Shown: piece after piece, positions 1 to 9,821 of the stretch
How positions within the stretch are numbered: position 1 is the stretch's first letter
Layout of the letters: the number at the start of each line of letters is the position of its first letter
Assembly: GCA_034002365.1 (NCBI GenBank)
Contig: JAVFAR010000015.1
Location: 1-34,589 of the forward strand
DNA from: Trichloromonas sp034002365
GTDB lineage: Bacteria > Desulfobacterota > Desulfuromonadia > Desulfuromonadales > Trichloromonadaceae
Direction of reading: 5' to 3'
DNA length: 34,589 nucleotides
The notes under the pieces: model-generated
What the model saw: the letters and a program-made list of their open reading frames with translations, nothing else
The model's database searches: none
What the model was told of the DNA's origin: nothing
Position numbers and translations under genes: made by a program

Positions 1-111
1 GGACGGATTTATTTTTCCCCTCTGGGGAGGAAGTTGTGGAAATTCGATAGTTTATCAAGGTTGATTGCGCTTCGGACCTGATTTTCCGCTCAGTCGATCA
101 TCTTAGCAACT

Positions 112-194
112 TGGAAGCCTGACCCGCCGCTGCTTCTGTGGAAGCCTGACCCGCCGCTGCTTCTCGCCGCTGCTTCTTTGACCCGCCGCTGCTT
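112..194. repeat. Short tandem repeat at the gene-free left edge
   Basis: Two copies of a 27-bp unit (TGGAAGCCTGACCCGCCGCT followed by GCTTCTG-like sequence) lie at 112-138 and 139-165. They are followed by truncated copies of the CGCCGCTGCTTCT core at 165-177 and 179-194. Just after them are GTGCAC-CTT-GTGCAC (195-209) and a 16-bp palindrome, TAATTTC-AA-GAAATTA (224-239). I see no coding frame and no clear terminator in 1-265, which lies downstream of the helicase gene. The array is too short and regular in period to be CRISPR. Confidence 0.75.
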
Positions 195-265
195 GTGCAC
201 CTTGTGCACTCAATCCGGTCGATTAATTTCAAGAAATTATAAATATTTGCATGAACAGCGAATCA

Positions 266-2029
266 TTAAATTTTATCAGAATCAGAACCAAATTTGCCCT
301 TTCTCTTCACCGGCGGTTTTTTCCCGACCGGTTTCGTCCGCGCGGCCTTATCAAACTTTTTCCCCGGTCTTTTCTTGAACGGTTTTTCTTTGCCCGACTC
401 GGGCCTTCCCCCGTCGAGGCTGAGTTGCAGGCGCTGGCCGCAGACCCAGACGTCTTTGAGCAGGCGCACCGTTTCCTTGGGCAGATCGGCGGGCAGGTCG
501 ACCAGGCTGAAGGCGTCGTGGAGTTTGATCTGGCCGATGTGGGTGCTGCTCAGTTGCGCTTCGTTGCTGATGGCGCCGACGATGTGGCGCGGCTCGACGC
601 CGTGGATGCGGCCGACTTCGATGCGGTAGCGGCGCATGTCGCCGGACTTCTCGTGAACACGCGGCTTGGCTTCGGTTTCCGGCGCTTCCGTGATTTTCTC
701 TTCGGCGCCCCCCTCCATTTGCAGGGGCTTGTCCTTCTGCGCCAGATAAGCCAGAGCCGCGGCGAGGCGGCGCAGGCCGACGTCGTATTCATCCTGATAG
801 TTGTCGATCAGTTCCTCGAAAAATTCCAGATCCTGCGACTCCATTGTCTCGGCGATCATCTCCCTGAAGAGGCCGATGCGCCGGTCGGTGATATCCTTGC
901 GGCTCGGCAGGGTCATGGGCGTGATCGGCTGGCGGGTGGCCTGTTCGATGGCGTTGAGCATGCGCCGCTCGCGGGGGGCGACGAAGAGGATCGCCTTCCC
1001 TTCCCTTCCCGCCCGACCGGTGCGGCCGATGCGGTGAATGTAGGCCTCGGTGTCGTAGGGGATGTCGTAATTGATCACGTGGCTGATGCGCTTGACGTCG
1101 AGGCCGCGGGCCGCCACGTCGGTGGCGACGACGATGTCGAGCGCGCCGGACTTGAGCCGTTCGACGGTCTTCTCGCGCATCGCCTGGGTCAAGTCGCCGT
1201 TCAGGGGCGCGCAGGAAAAGCCCCGCGCTTCCAGCTTTTCCGAGAGTTCGACGGTCGCGATTTTGGTGCGGACGAAGACGATCATGCCGTCGATCTCTTC
1301 CGCTTCGAGAATCCGGGTCAGGGCGTCGAGCTTGTGCAGCCCCTTCACCTGCCAGAAGCGCTGGCTGATGGTCTCCACCGTCGAAGTCTTGTTCTTGATG
1401 CGGATTTCCACGGGATCTTTCAGATGGCGGCGGGCCACCTGCAACACCTCGCTCGGCATGGTCGCGGAAAAAAGCGCGGTCTGCCGCGTGGCCGGGGCAT
1501 GTTCGAGAATCTGCTCGACCTCTTCGATAAAGCCCATTTTGAGCATTTCATCCGCTTCGTCGACCACCACCGCAATCAGGCGATCGAGCTTGAGCGTCCC
1601 CCGGCGCAGATGGTCCTGAATCCGCCCCGGCGTCCCCACCACCGCCTGCACGCCCCGCGACAACTGGCGCAACTGCTGGCTCATGTTCTGCCCGCCGTAG
1701 ACGGGCAGCACCTGAAAATCCGGTAAATGCCGGGCGTAGGTCTGCATCGCCTCGGCGACCTGCAAGGCCAGTTCGCGGGTCGGCGTCAGCACCAGAATCT
1801 GCGGATATTTCAGCGCCGGATCGATGCGGCTCAAGAGTGGCAGGGAAAAAGCGGCGGTCTTGCCGGTGCCGGTCTGCGCCTGGCCGAGGAGATCGCGCCC
1901 TTCCAACAGCGGCGGGATGCTTTGCGCCTGGATCGGCGAAGGGGTTTCGTAACCGACTTCGTCGATGACTTTGAAAACGGCCGGGGCCAGGGCAAGCTCG
2001 GCGAAACTGACGATGGCTTCTTCGCTCAT
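266..2029 (-). CDS. deaD: DEAD-box ATP-dependent RNA helicase with DbpA-type RNA-binding domain
   Basis: ATP-dependent RNA helicase of about 587 residues, expected to unwind short RNA duplexes in ribosome assembly or mRNA turnover. A Q-motif region (residues ~7-38) precedes Walker A AQTGTGKT (51-58), PTREL (83-87), the DEAD box (157-160) and SAT (188-190). HRIGRTGRAGR follows in the second RecA domain. After a linker comes a DbpA-like RNA-binding domain (roughly 470-545) and a Lys/Arg-rich tail ending near the stop. This layout matches the CsdA/DeaD branch, which often responds to cold. I chose the ATG at 2029 because AAAGGA sits 5-10 bases upstream; a longer frame to 2080 has no ribosome site. 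A possible -10 box, TATGAT, lies at 2076-2081 on the minus strand with only a poor -35. The exact family member (deaD/csdA versus rhlE/dbpA) is less certain than the family. Confidence 0.93.
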   Translation of the reverse strand: MSEEAIVSFAELALAPAVFKVIDEVGYETPSPIQAQSIPPLLEGRDLLGQAQTGTGKTAAFSLPLLSRIDPALKYPQILVLTPTRELALQVAEAMQTYARHLPDFQVLPVYGGQNMSQQLRQLSRGVQAVVGTPGRIQDHLRRGTLKLDRLIAVVVDEADEMLKMGFIEEVEQILEHAPATRQTALFSATMPSEVLQVARRHLKDPVEIRIKNKTSTVETISQRFWQVKGLHKLDALTRILEAEEIDGMIVFVRTKIATVELSEKLEARGFSCAPLNGDLTQAMREKTVERLKSGALDIVVATDVAARGLDVKRISHVINYDIPYDTEAYIHRIGRTGRAGREGKAILFVAPRERRMLNAIEQATRQPITPMTLPSRKDITDRRIGLFREMIAETMESQDLEFFEELIDNYQDEYDVGLRRLAAALAYLAQKDKPLQMEGGAEEKITEAPETEAKPRVHEKSGDMRRYRIEVGRIHGVEPRHIVGAISNEAQLSSTHIGQIKLHDAFSLVDLPADLPKETVRLLKDVWVCGQRLQLSLDGGRPESGKEKPFKKRPGKKFDKAARTKPVGKKPPVKRKGKFGSDSDKI

Positions 2030-2094
2030 GGGAATCCTTTGCGGAGGGAGTGGTGGGACGATGGAAAATTGCACCATCATAATCGTTCAAGAAG

Positions 2095-2135
2095 AAAAAC
2101 AAAAGGCGCCGTGACGGGAAAAGTCAGGACGCCTT
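2095..2135 (-). terminator. Intrinsic terminator between argS and the helicase gene (or helicase leader attenuator)
   Basis: On the minus strand a 13-position stem pairs 2135-2123 with 2115-2103, with two mismatches and a 7-base loop. The RNA then runs into TTTTGTTTTT. It lies about 125 bases after the argS stop and about 65 bases before the helicase start. It could end the argS transcript, or act in the helicase leader if transcription begins upstream of it. Confidence 0.7.
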
Positions 2136-2258
2136 GAGAAATCTGAAAAAAGCTGTTCGCGACAATACGGCGATGAAGCGGCGACCGAGTTGATTGGACG
2201 CTTACAGGCAAGCCTTTCATCCCCTTCATCCCTGTAAAAAATGTTTTTTTAAGACAAC

Positions 2259-4007
2259 TTACATCCGCTCCAGCGTCTCGATGCCGAGGAGCGCCAGGCC
2301 CTGTTGAATCGTCCGGGCGGTGAGGCGGGCGAGCTTCAGGCGGCTGGCGCGGATGGCGGCGTCCTCGCAGTTGAGGATCGGGCAGCTCTGGTAGAAACCG
2401 GAGAAAATGCCGGAAAGCTCGTAGAGATAGCCGCAGAGCAGATGCGGCCAGCCGCGTTCGGCGACGCGCTTTACGACTTCGCCGAACTGGGCGAGCTTGC
2501 CGCCGAGTTCCTTTTCTACCTCTTCTTCCAGGCGGATGCTTCCTTGCAGCGTCTCGGCGTCGATCTCCCCCCGGCGGAAGATGCCGGCGACGCGGGTGTA
2601 GGCGTAGAGCAGATAAGGGGCGGTGTTCCCCTCGAAGCTGAGCATCTGGTCGAAGCTGAAGACGTAATCGCTGGTGCGGTGCTTGGAAAGGTCGGCGTAC
2701 TTCACCGAGGCGATGCCGACCACCCGGCCGATGTGGCGCAGCTCCTCCTCGCTCATCTCCGGGTTCTTGCCCTTGACCAGCTCATAGGCGCGGGACTCGG
2801 CCTCGTCGAGCAGATCGGCGAGCTTGGCGACGCCGCCGGAGCGGGTCTTGAAAGGCTTGCCGTCCTCGCCCATGACCGTGCCGAAAGCCATGTGTTCGAG
2901 GCGGGTGTTCGCATCGGCGAACCCGGCTTTGCGGGCGACGGCGAAAAGCTGTTGAAAATGCAGGGATTGGCGATGGTCGACGAAATAGAGCAGACGGTCG
3001 GCGCCCAGTTCGCGCAGGCGGTAACGGATCGCCGCCAGGTCGGTGGTGGCGTAGAGATAGCCGCCATCCTTCTTCTGTACGATCATCGGCAGGGGTTCGT
3101 CATCCTTCCCCTTGAATTCGTCGAGAAAGACGCAGCGGGCGCCCTGATCCTCGGTGAGCAGCCCGGCGGCGGTCAGATCCGCGATCACCTTGGGCAGATC
3201 GTCGTTGTAGGCGCTCTCGCCGCGCACATCGTCCCGGGTCAATGCGACGTTGAGGCGGTCGTAGATCTGCTGGCAGTGGGTCAGGGAGATGTCGAGAAAT
3301 TCCCGCCAGAGGCGATTGCAGTGGGCATCGCCGGACTGGAGATCGACCACCAGTTGCCGGGCGCGGTCGGCGAATTCGGGGGAAGCGTCGAAGCGTCCCT
3401 TGGCCTCGCGGTAGAAGCTTTCAAGGTCGGCGAGCTGCATACGGATCTCGCTCCCCTCCCCTTGCAGCGCTTCCATATGCGCCAGCAGCATGCCGAACTG
3501 GGTGCCCCAGTCGCCGACATGGTTGTGGCGGATGACCCTAGCCCCAAGAAATTCGAGAGTGCGGGAAACGGCATCGCCGATGATGGTCGAACGCAGGTGG
3601 CCGACGTGCATCTCTTTGGCCAGGTTGGGGGAGGAATAATCGACCACCACCGTCTGCGGCGGATCGGCCAGGGGGATGGTCAGGCGCGGATCGGCCAGGG
3701 CATGTTCCAGCTGCTCGGCCAGCCAATCGGGATTGAGATGGAAATTGATGAAGCCGGGACCGGCGATCTCGGCCTGGCGCACCAGTTTCGACGGCGGCAG
3801 ATGCGCGATGATCTCGGCGGCCAGCTGGCGGGGATTCTTTTTCGCCGCCTTGGCGCCGATCATGGCCAGATTGGTGGCGAGGTCGCCGTGAGCCTTGTCC
3901 TTGGTGCGGTCGATCTGAATGGCCGGTTCAAGGTCGGCGGGGAGCAGCCCCTTCCCTTTCAGGGCGGCGAGAGCTTCTTCCAGCAACAGCTGAATCTGTT
4001 CTTTCAT
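2259..4007 (-). CDS. argS: Arginyl-tRNA synthetase
   Basis: Class I aminoacyl-tRNA synthetase that charges tRNA-Arg with arginine in the cytoplasm, about 582 residues, normal for the family. The N-terminal ~110 residues form the ArgRS-specific tRNA-recognition domain. The catalytic HIGH signature reads HVGH at residues 134-137 in the context SSPNLAKEMHVGH. The KMSKS position is the usual divergent ArgRS form, in GKPFKTRSGG. The C-terminal ~130 residues are the DALR anticodon-binding domain, ending LERM. The start at 4007 has AAGGA eight bases upstream; the ATG at 4016 overlaps that ribosome site and is unlikely. Only about 40 bases separate the start from the tRNA-Pro terminator, and I see no convincing promoter there, so readthrough from the tRNA promoter may supply argS mRNA (inference). 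Confidence 0.97.
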   Translation of the reverse strand: MKEQIQLLLEEALAALKGKGLLPADLEPAIQIDRTKDKAHGDLATNLAMIGAKAAKKNPRQLAAEIIAHLPPSKLVRQAEIAGPGFINFHLNPDWLAEQLEHALADPRLTIPLADPPQTVVVDYSSPNLAKEMHVGHLRSTIIGDAVSRTLEFLGARVIRHNHVGDWGTQFGMLLAHMEALQGEGSEIRMQLADLESFYREAKGRFDASPEFADRARQLVVDLQSGDAHCNRLWREFLDISLTHCQQIYDRLNVALTRDDVRGESAYNDDLPKVIADLTAAGLLTEDQGARCVFLDEFKGKDDEPLPMIVQKKDGGYLYATTDLAAIRYRLRELGADRLLYFVDHRQSLHFQQLFAVARKAGFADANTRLEHMAFGTVMGEDGKPFKTRSGGVAKLADLLDEAESRAYELVKGKNPEMSEEELRHIGRVVGIASVKYADLSKHRTSDYVFSFDQMLSFEGNTAPYLLYAYTRVAGIFRRGEIDAETLQGSIRLEEEVEKELGGKLAQFGEVVKRVAERGWPHLLCGYLYELSGIFSGFYQSCPILNCEDAAIRASRLKLARLTARTIQQGLALLGIETLERM

Positions 4008-4046
4008 GATCTTCATCCTTCGCGGCGGGCTTGAAGAACCACGCCG

Positions 4047-4080
4047 AAAAAAAAGGGAGTGACCAAGTCACTCCCTTTTT
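4047..4080 (-). terminator. Intrinsic terminator of tRNA-Pro
   Basis: A perfect 13-bp inverted repeat (4051-4063 with 4067-4079; AAAAGGGAGTGAC and its complement, loop CAA) is followed on the minus strand by eight T residues counted from 4054 to 4047. It starts six bases after the tRNA CCA end and lies 40 bases before the argS start, so argS transcription would have to pass or start after it. Confidence 0.9.
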
Positions 4081-4084
4081 CTCG

Positions 4085-4162
<78 letters not shown>

Positions 4163-4179
4163 TCAATCAACGAGGCCGG

Positions 4180-4208
4180 ATTATCGGCGATAGCGCCGGG
4201 AATGTCAA
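4180..4208 (-). promoter_or_regulatory. Sigma-70 promoter of tRNA-Pro
   Basis: On the minus strand a perfect -35 TTGACA (4208-4203) is followed after 17 bases by -10 GATAAT (4185-4180). The predicted start is about 10 bases before the tRNA 5' end. It is a strong promoter, as expected for a stable RNA gene, and may also feed argS. Confidence 0.93.
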
Positions 4209-4265
4209 GGATAAATTCATCCGGCTTGAATTTTATTTTATCCTATAAAGTCAGGTGGTTGGCAA

Positions 4266-5606
<1,341 letters not shown>

Positions 5607-5618
5607 CAGAAATCATTT

Positions 5619-6050
5619 CTACATATTGTAGATGCGTTCACCTTTAAGAATCGTGATGCCGCCCTGGGTCAGCACCTGAATGGCCTCATCGGTATTGTCG
5701 AAGCGGAAGATGATGACGGCATTCTCACCGCAGCGCTCGACGAAGGCATACATGTATTCCACATTCACCTTGCCCTGGTCGAGAATCTCAAGAATGCTGT
5801 TCAGACCCAAGGGGCGGTCGGGCACTTCCACCGCCACCACGTCGGTCTTGTTGACGGTGAAACCCTTGCTTTTCAGCACCGCCTTGGCTTCATCCGTTTT
5901 ATTAACGATGAGCCGCAAGATACCGAAATCCGAAGTATCCGCCAGGGACAGGGCGCGGATGTTGACGCCCGCCTCGCCCAGCACCCGGGTGACTTCCGCC
6001 AGCCGTCCCGATTTGTTTTCTATAAAAATGGAAATCTGTTCGACCTTCAT
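5619..6050 (-). CDS. Tandem ACT-domain protein (putative amino-acid sensor)
   Basis: A 143-residue protein made almost entirely of two ACT domains, roughly residues 3-68 and 73-138. The first begins KVEQISIFIENKSGRLAEVT and carries the glycine-containing turn typical of ligand-binding ACT folds (EAGVNIRALS). ACT domains usually bind an amino acid and control an attached or partner enzyme. It sits between two arylacetate-CoA ligase genes, 27 bases after one and 12 before the other, so an aromatic amino-acid or arylacetate sensor acting on these ligases is the natural reading (inference). It has no catalytic or DNA-binding domain. Similar small ACT genes accompany paaK and ior genes in related anaerobes (from memory). 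Confidence 0.9.
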   Translation of the reverse strand: MKVEQISIFIENKSGRLAEVTRVLGEAGVNIRALSLADTSDFGILRLIVNKTDEAKAVLKSKGFTVNKTDVVAVEVPDRPLGLNSILEILDQGKVNVEYMYAFVERCGENAVIIFRFDNTDEAIQVLTQGGITILKGERIYNM

Positions 6051-6077
6051 GGTACCCCCTTGACTGGTTGCGAACGG

Positions 6078-7382
6078 TCACTGTTCCTTGCGCTTGTCGA
6101 TCACCCGTTTGGCCTTGCCCTCGCTGCGGGCGATGCTCTTCGGCTCCACCAGGCGCACCTTGCAGGTGACGCCGAGCATGTCCTTGATCTCCTTCTGAAT
6201 GCGCGTGGAGAGGCCTTGCAAAACCTTGATTTCGTCAGAAAAGGATTGTTCGTTGACCTCGACCTGCACTTCCAGGGTATCGAGATTTTCCTCCCGGTCG
6301 ACGATGAGCTGGTAATGGGGCTCGACCCCTTCGATGGTGATCAGCACGCTCTCGATCTGGGACGGGAAAACATTGACCCCGCGGATGATGAGCATGTCGT
6401 CGCTGCGTCCGCTCATCCGTTCGAGACGCACATGGGTGCGGCCGCAGATACAGGGCTCGGGGATGATCCGGGTGATGTCGCGGGTGCGGTAGCGGATCAT
6501 GGGAATCCCCTCTTTGGTGATGGTGGTAATCACCAGTTCCCCCCGTTCGCCATGGGGAAGCACCTCGCCGGTATCGGGGTCGATGATCTCGGGGATGAAA
6601 TGATCCTCCCAGATATGCAGCCCTTTCTGCGCCTCGATGCACTCGATGGCGACGCCGGGGCCGAGGATTTCCGAGAGTCCGTAGATATCGATCGCCTTGA
6701 TATTGAGTTTGGCCTCGATTTCGTTGCGGATCTCCTCGCTCCAGGGCTCGGCGCCGAAAATCCCGACTTTCAGTTTCAGGGCTTTGAAGTCGATCCCCTC
6801 CTCGGCCGCCACTTCGGCCAGATAGAGGCTGTAGGAGGGCGTGCAGGTCAGCACCGTCGAGCCGAAATCCTGCATGATCATCAGCTGTTTCTTGGTGTTG
6901 CCGCCGGACATGGGAATGACCGAGGCGCCCAGGCGCTCGGCGCCATAATGGGCGCCGAGACCGCCGGTGAAGAGCCCATAGCCGTAGGCGTTATGGATGA
7001 CGTCCCCCTTGTGGGCGCCGGCGGCGGCGAAGGAACGGGCCATGAGCTCGGACCAGGTGTCGATGTCCCGCCGGGTATAGCCGACCACCGTCGGTTTGCC
7101 GGTGGTGCCGGAGGAGGCGTGGATGCGCACGATCTGCTCCAGAGGGACGGCGAAGAGTCCGTAAGGGTAGTTGTCGCGCATGTCCTGCTTGAGGGTGAAA
7201 GGCAGACGGCGCAGATCGTCAAGGCTTTTGATCTGCTCCGGCGTCACCCCGGCCTTGCGGAACTGCTCACGATAAAAAGGGACCGTGGCGTTGACCCGCT
7301 GCAAAGTCTGACGCAGACGCTTGACTTGCAGCGACTCGATGACTTCCCGGGGCAGGGTTTCAAATTCATCGTTCCAGATCAT
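6078..7382 (-). CDS. paaK: Phenylacetate-CoA ligase family protein, first copy in the operon
   Basis: AMP-forming arylacetate:CoA ligase of 434 residues. The P-loop ASSGTTGKP is at about 89-97. The family blocks GYGLFTGGLGAHYGAERLGA, IFGAEPWSEEIRNEIE and DIYGLSEILGPGV follow. The lid has GRSDDMLIIRGVNVFPSQIE and a terminal EGKAKRVIDKRKEQ with the likely catalytic lysine. I chose the ATG at 7382 because AAAGGG lies six bases upstream; an in-frame TTG at 7400 has no such site. It follows iorB by 36 bases and precedes the ACT gene by 27. The two ligases may prefer different arylacetates, or work in opposite directions with IOR (inference). Confidence 0.95.
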   Translation of the reverse strand: MIWNDEFETLPREVIESLQVKRLRQTLQRVNATVPFYREQFRKAGVTPEQIKSLDDLRRLPFTLKQDMRDNYPYGLFAVPLEQIVRIHASSGTTGKPTVVGYTRRDIDTWSELMARSFAAAGAHKGDVIHNAYGYGLFTGGLGAHYGAERLGASVIPMSGGNTKKQLMIMQDFGSTVLTCTPSYSLYLAEVAAEEGIDFKALKLKVGIFGAEPWSEEIRNEIEAKLNIKAIDIYGLSEILGPGVAIECIEAQKGLHIWEDHFIPEIIDPDTGEVLPHGERGELVITTITKEGIPMIRYRTRDITRIIPEPCICGRTHVRLERMSGRSDDMLIIRGVNVFPSQIESVLITIEGVEPHYQLIVDREENLDTLEVQVEVNEQSFSDEIKVLQGLSTRIQKEIKDMLGVTCKVRLVEPKSIARSEGKAKRVIDKRKEQ

Positions 7383-7418
7383 GAGCAACCCTTTTTGCAA
7401 AATGCAACGTTTAAAGAA

Positions 7419-7997
7419 TCAGGCCTGACGCCCCAACTGGAAAGCCGCGAGATTTTCCTTCAGGAACCTTTCCGGAACCATCTTCCGCAAGCCCGCCAGC
7501 CACAAATCCTCAGCGATCTCCATCCGTTGCGACAGGGCACCGAGGAGGACGGTATTGACGGTACGGAAGTTTCCGGCCTTCAGGGCCAGATCGAGGCCGT
7601 CGACGATCTTGGCTTCGGCGCAGACGGCGCGGATTTTCCCGGGGATATCCTCGGGATAGCTTTCCGTTCCCATGGCCACGGTCGCAGGCATGATTTTCAG
7701 GTCGTTGACCACCACCGCCCCGCCGGGACGCAGGGTGGAGAGATAACGGTAGGTTTCCAGCAGTTCGAAACCGAAGAGCACGTCGACCTGGCCGTCGGGG
7801 ATGAGCGGGCTGTAGACCTTCTTGCCGTAGCGGACATGGGAAGTCACGCTGCCGCCGCGCTGGGACATGCCGTGAACTTCGCTCTTTTTCACATCGAACC
7901 CGGCCAGCATCAGGGTTTCGGAAAGGATCTCACTGGCCAGCAGGGTGCCCTGGCCGCCGACCCCGGCGAGCAGGATATTTTTCACATCAGGACTCAT
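7419..7997 (-). CDS. iorB: Indolepyruvate:ferredoxin oxidoreductase, beta subunit
   Basis: The 192-residue gamma-type domain of the 2-oxoacid:ferredoxin oxidoreductase superfamily, partner of IorA. The N-terminal block NILLAGVGGQGTLLASEIL (about 7-25) and the following KKSEVHGMSQRGGSV are family hallmarks. With IorA it converts arylpyruvate and CoA to arylacetyl-CoA and CO2, passing electrons to ferredoxin. I chose the ATG at 7997 because GGAG sits six bases upstream inside the end of iorA. The two genes overlap by 11 bases, so translation is probably coupled. The frame can be extended to 8072, but that part lies in iorA and has no support. Confidence 0.96.
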   Translation of the reverse strand: MSPDVKNILLAGVGGQGTLLASEILSETLMLAGFDVKKSEVHGMSQRGGSVTSHVRYGKKVYSPLIPDGQVDVLFGFELLETYRYLSTLRPGGAVVVNDLKIMPATVAMGTESYPEDIPGKIRAVCAEAKIVDGLDLALKAGNFRTVNTVLLGALSQRMEIAEDLWLAGLRKMVPERFLKENLAAFQLGRQA

Positions 7998-9756
7998 GAC
8001 CGACTCCAAAAGCATCGAATTTACAGACCTGTCGGCAGAGACCACAGCCGACGCAGAGCGCCTGGTTGACATAAGCGCGGCCCTTGCCGCCCTCTTCCCC
8101 CACCCGCCATTCGATGGCGGGACAGCCGATTTTCACGCAGGCCTTACAGGCGGTGCAGACGTCGGCCTTGACGAAGAGCGGCGTGCTGCGTACCCCGCGA
8201 CCGTGACGGTCGAGCATGCAGGAACGTCGGGCGATGACCACGGAAGGCTCCGGGCGGCGCATCTCCTCGTCGATCACCTGCTGGGTCCGGGCGAGATCGT
8301 AGGGATCGACGGCCTGGACATGGCGGATGCCGACGGCGCGGCAGATCGCCTCCAGGTTGACGGGAACCGCTTCCAGTCCGGCCAGGGTGTGGCCCGAGCC
8401 GGGATTGTCCTGGCGGCCGGTCATGGCGGTGATGCGGTTGTCGAGAATAATGGCCGTGGCCGGGGTTTTACTGTAGGCCATGTCCATCAGACTGGTGATG
8501 CCCGAGTGGAGAAAGGTCGAGTCGCCCATGATCCCGACCACCTTGGACCGTTCCGCCTCGCCCAGGGCCTTGGCGACGCCGGTGGCGTTGCTGATGCCGG
8601 CGCCCATGCAGACGCAGGTATCCATGGCCGACAGGGGCGGCAGCGCGCCCAGGGTATAGCAGCCGATGTCGCCGGTGACAAAGGCGCCGAGGCGCTTGAG
8701 CGCGAAAAAGACCCCACGGTGGGAACAACCGGGGCACATATTGGGCGGCCGGTTGGGGAGCGGCTCCGACGGCACCGCGACTCCCTGGGACTGGGGCAAG
8801 CCCAAGGCGGCGGCGACGCGGCTGGGGGAGAATTCGCCGCAAAGGGGGAAGATCTCCTTGCCCTTGACCTCGATCCCCAGGGCCTTGACCTGTTCCTCGA
8901 TAAAAGGGTCGAGCTCCTCGATGACGTAAAGGGTCTTGCAGCGGGCGGCGAAGTCGCGAATCAACTGCTCCGGCAGGGGGTAGACCATGCCGAGCTTGAG
9001 GATGTGGGCCTTGGGCAGCACTTCCTTGGCGTACTGGTAGGCGATGCCGGCGGTAATCACGCCGATCTCCCCTTCTCCCTCTTCGATGCGGTTGATTTCC
9101 TGGTCGCAGCCCCAGGTCTTGAGATCGAGCAGGCGCTGTTCCACCAGCGGATGACGCTTGCGGGCGTTGCCCGGAAGCATGACGAACTTGCCGGGATTGC
9201 GCTCGATTTTAGGATCGGGCAGACCGGTGACGCGCTCGCCCAGGGTGACGATCGATTTGCCGTGGGAGATGCGGGTATTGGAGCGCAGCAGCACCGGGGT
9301 GTCGAACTGCTCGCTCAACTCGAAGGCCAAACGGGTGAAAGCCAGCGCTTCGGCGCTGTCGGCCGGTTCGAGCATCGGCGCCTTGCCCAGGCGGGCGTAA
9401 TGGCGGCTGTCCTGTTCATTCTGCGACGAGTGCATTTCCGGGTCGTCGCAGACCACGACCACCAGTCCGCCGCGCACGCCGATGTAGGACAGGGTCATGA
9501 AGGGATCGGCGGCGACGTTGAGGCCGACATGTTTCATCGCCACCATCGCGCGGGCGCCGCCGAAACTGGCGCCGATGGCGACTTCCAGGCTGACTTTCTC
9601 GTTGGGCGCCCAACTGGAATCGATTTCCTGATATTGGGCGATATTTTCAAGAATTTCGGTGCTTGGCGTGCCGGGATAGGCCGAAGCGACACGCACGCCG
9701 GCTTCGAAGGCGCCGCGGGCAAAGGCTTCGTTGCCGGACAAAATGGCCTGTGACAT
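7987..9756 (-). CDS. iorA: Indolepyruvate:ferredoxin oxidoreductase, alpha subunit
   Basis: Catalytic subunit of about 589 residues, using thiamine diphosphate and Fe-S clusters. The N-terminal PYR-like domain carries AYPGTPSTEI (about 26-35). The thiamine-binding half has MCPGCSHRG, GDIGCYTLG, IMGDSTFLHSGITSL and ILDNRITAMTGRQDNPGSG. The C-terminus holds two [4Fe-4S] motifs: CTACKACVKIGCP (C-x2-C-x2-C-x4-CP) and CVGCGLCRQVCK (C-x2-C-x2-C-x3-C). The start at 9756 has GAGGAG four bases upstream; an extension to 9804 would cross the promoter region. It is first in a five-gene operon with iorB, two ligases and an ACT protein. In vivo it could degrade aromatic amino acids or, with low-potential ferredoxin, run towards arylpyruvate synthesis; sequence does not decide. 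Confidence 0.97.
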   Translation of the reverse strand: MSQAILSGNEAFARGAFEAGVRVASAYPGTPSTEILENIAQYQEIDSSWAPNEKVSLEVAIGASFGGARAMVAMKHVGLNVAADPFMTLSYIGVRGGLVVVVCDDPEMHSSQNEQDSRHYARLGKAPMLEPADSAEALAFTRLAFELSEQFDTPVLLRSNTRISHGKSIVTLGERVTGLPDPKIERNPGKFVMLPGNARKRHPLVEQRLLDLKTWGCDQEINRIEEGEGEIGVITAGIAYQYAKEVLPKAHILKLGMVYPLPEQLIRDFAARCKTLYVIEELDPFIEEQVKALGIEVKGKEIFPLCGEFSPSRVAAALGLPQSQGVAVPSEPLPNRPPNMCPGCSHRGVFFALKRLGAFVTGDIGCYTLGALPPLSAMDTCVCMGAGISNATGVAKALGEAERSKVVGIMGDSTFLHSGITSLMDMAYSKTPATAIILDNRITAMTGRQDNPGSGHTLAGLEAVPVNLEAICRAVGIRHVQAVDPYDLARTQQVIDEEMRRPEPSVVIARRSCMLDRHGRGVRSTPLFVKADVCTACKACVKIGCPAIEWRVGEEGGKGRAYVNQALCVGCGLCRQVCKFDAFGVGHES

Positions 9757-9793
9757 AGATCTCCTCGGTTGAGATGAATTGAATAATTGCGTG

Positions 9794-9821
9794 AATATAG
9801 ACAATCGGGGGGAAAAGTCAA
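9794..9821 (-). promoter_or_regulatory. Sigma-70 promoter of the iorA operon
   Basis: On the minus strand -35 TTGACT (9821-9816), a 16-base spacer and -10 TATATT (9799-9794). The predicted start is near 9787, giving a ~30-base leader before the iorA ATG. The -35 overlaps the stop codon of the upstream phosphatase gene, so the operon has its own promoter despite the tight spacing. Confidence 0.8.

Noticed and set aside
112..194. A CRISPR-like repeat.
   Set aside because: Units are contiguous, with no spacers, and there are only two full copies.
251..1726. A 491-codon plus-strand frame opposite the RNA helicase gene.
   Set aside because: It is a shadow of the helicase frame, with no ribosome site and a composition typical of antisense translation.
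2304..4034. A 576-codon plus-strand frame opposite argS.
   Set aside because: Shadow of a complete, motif-bearing argS gene.
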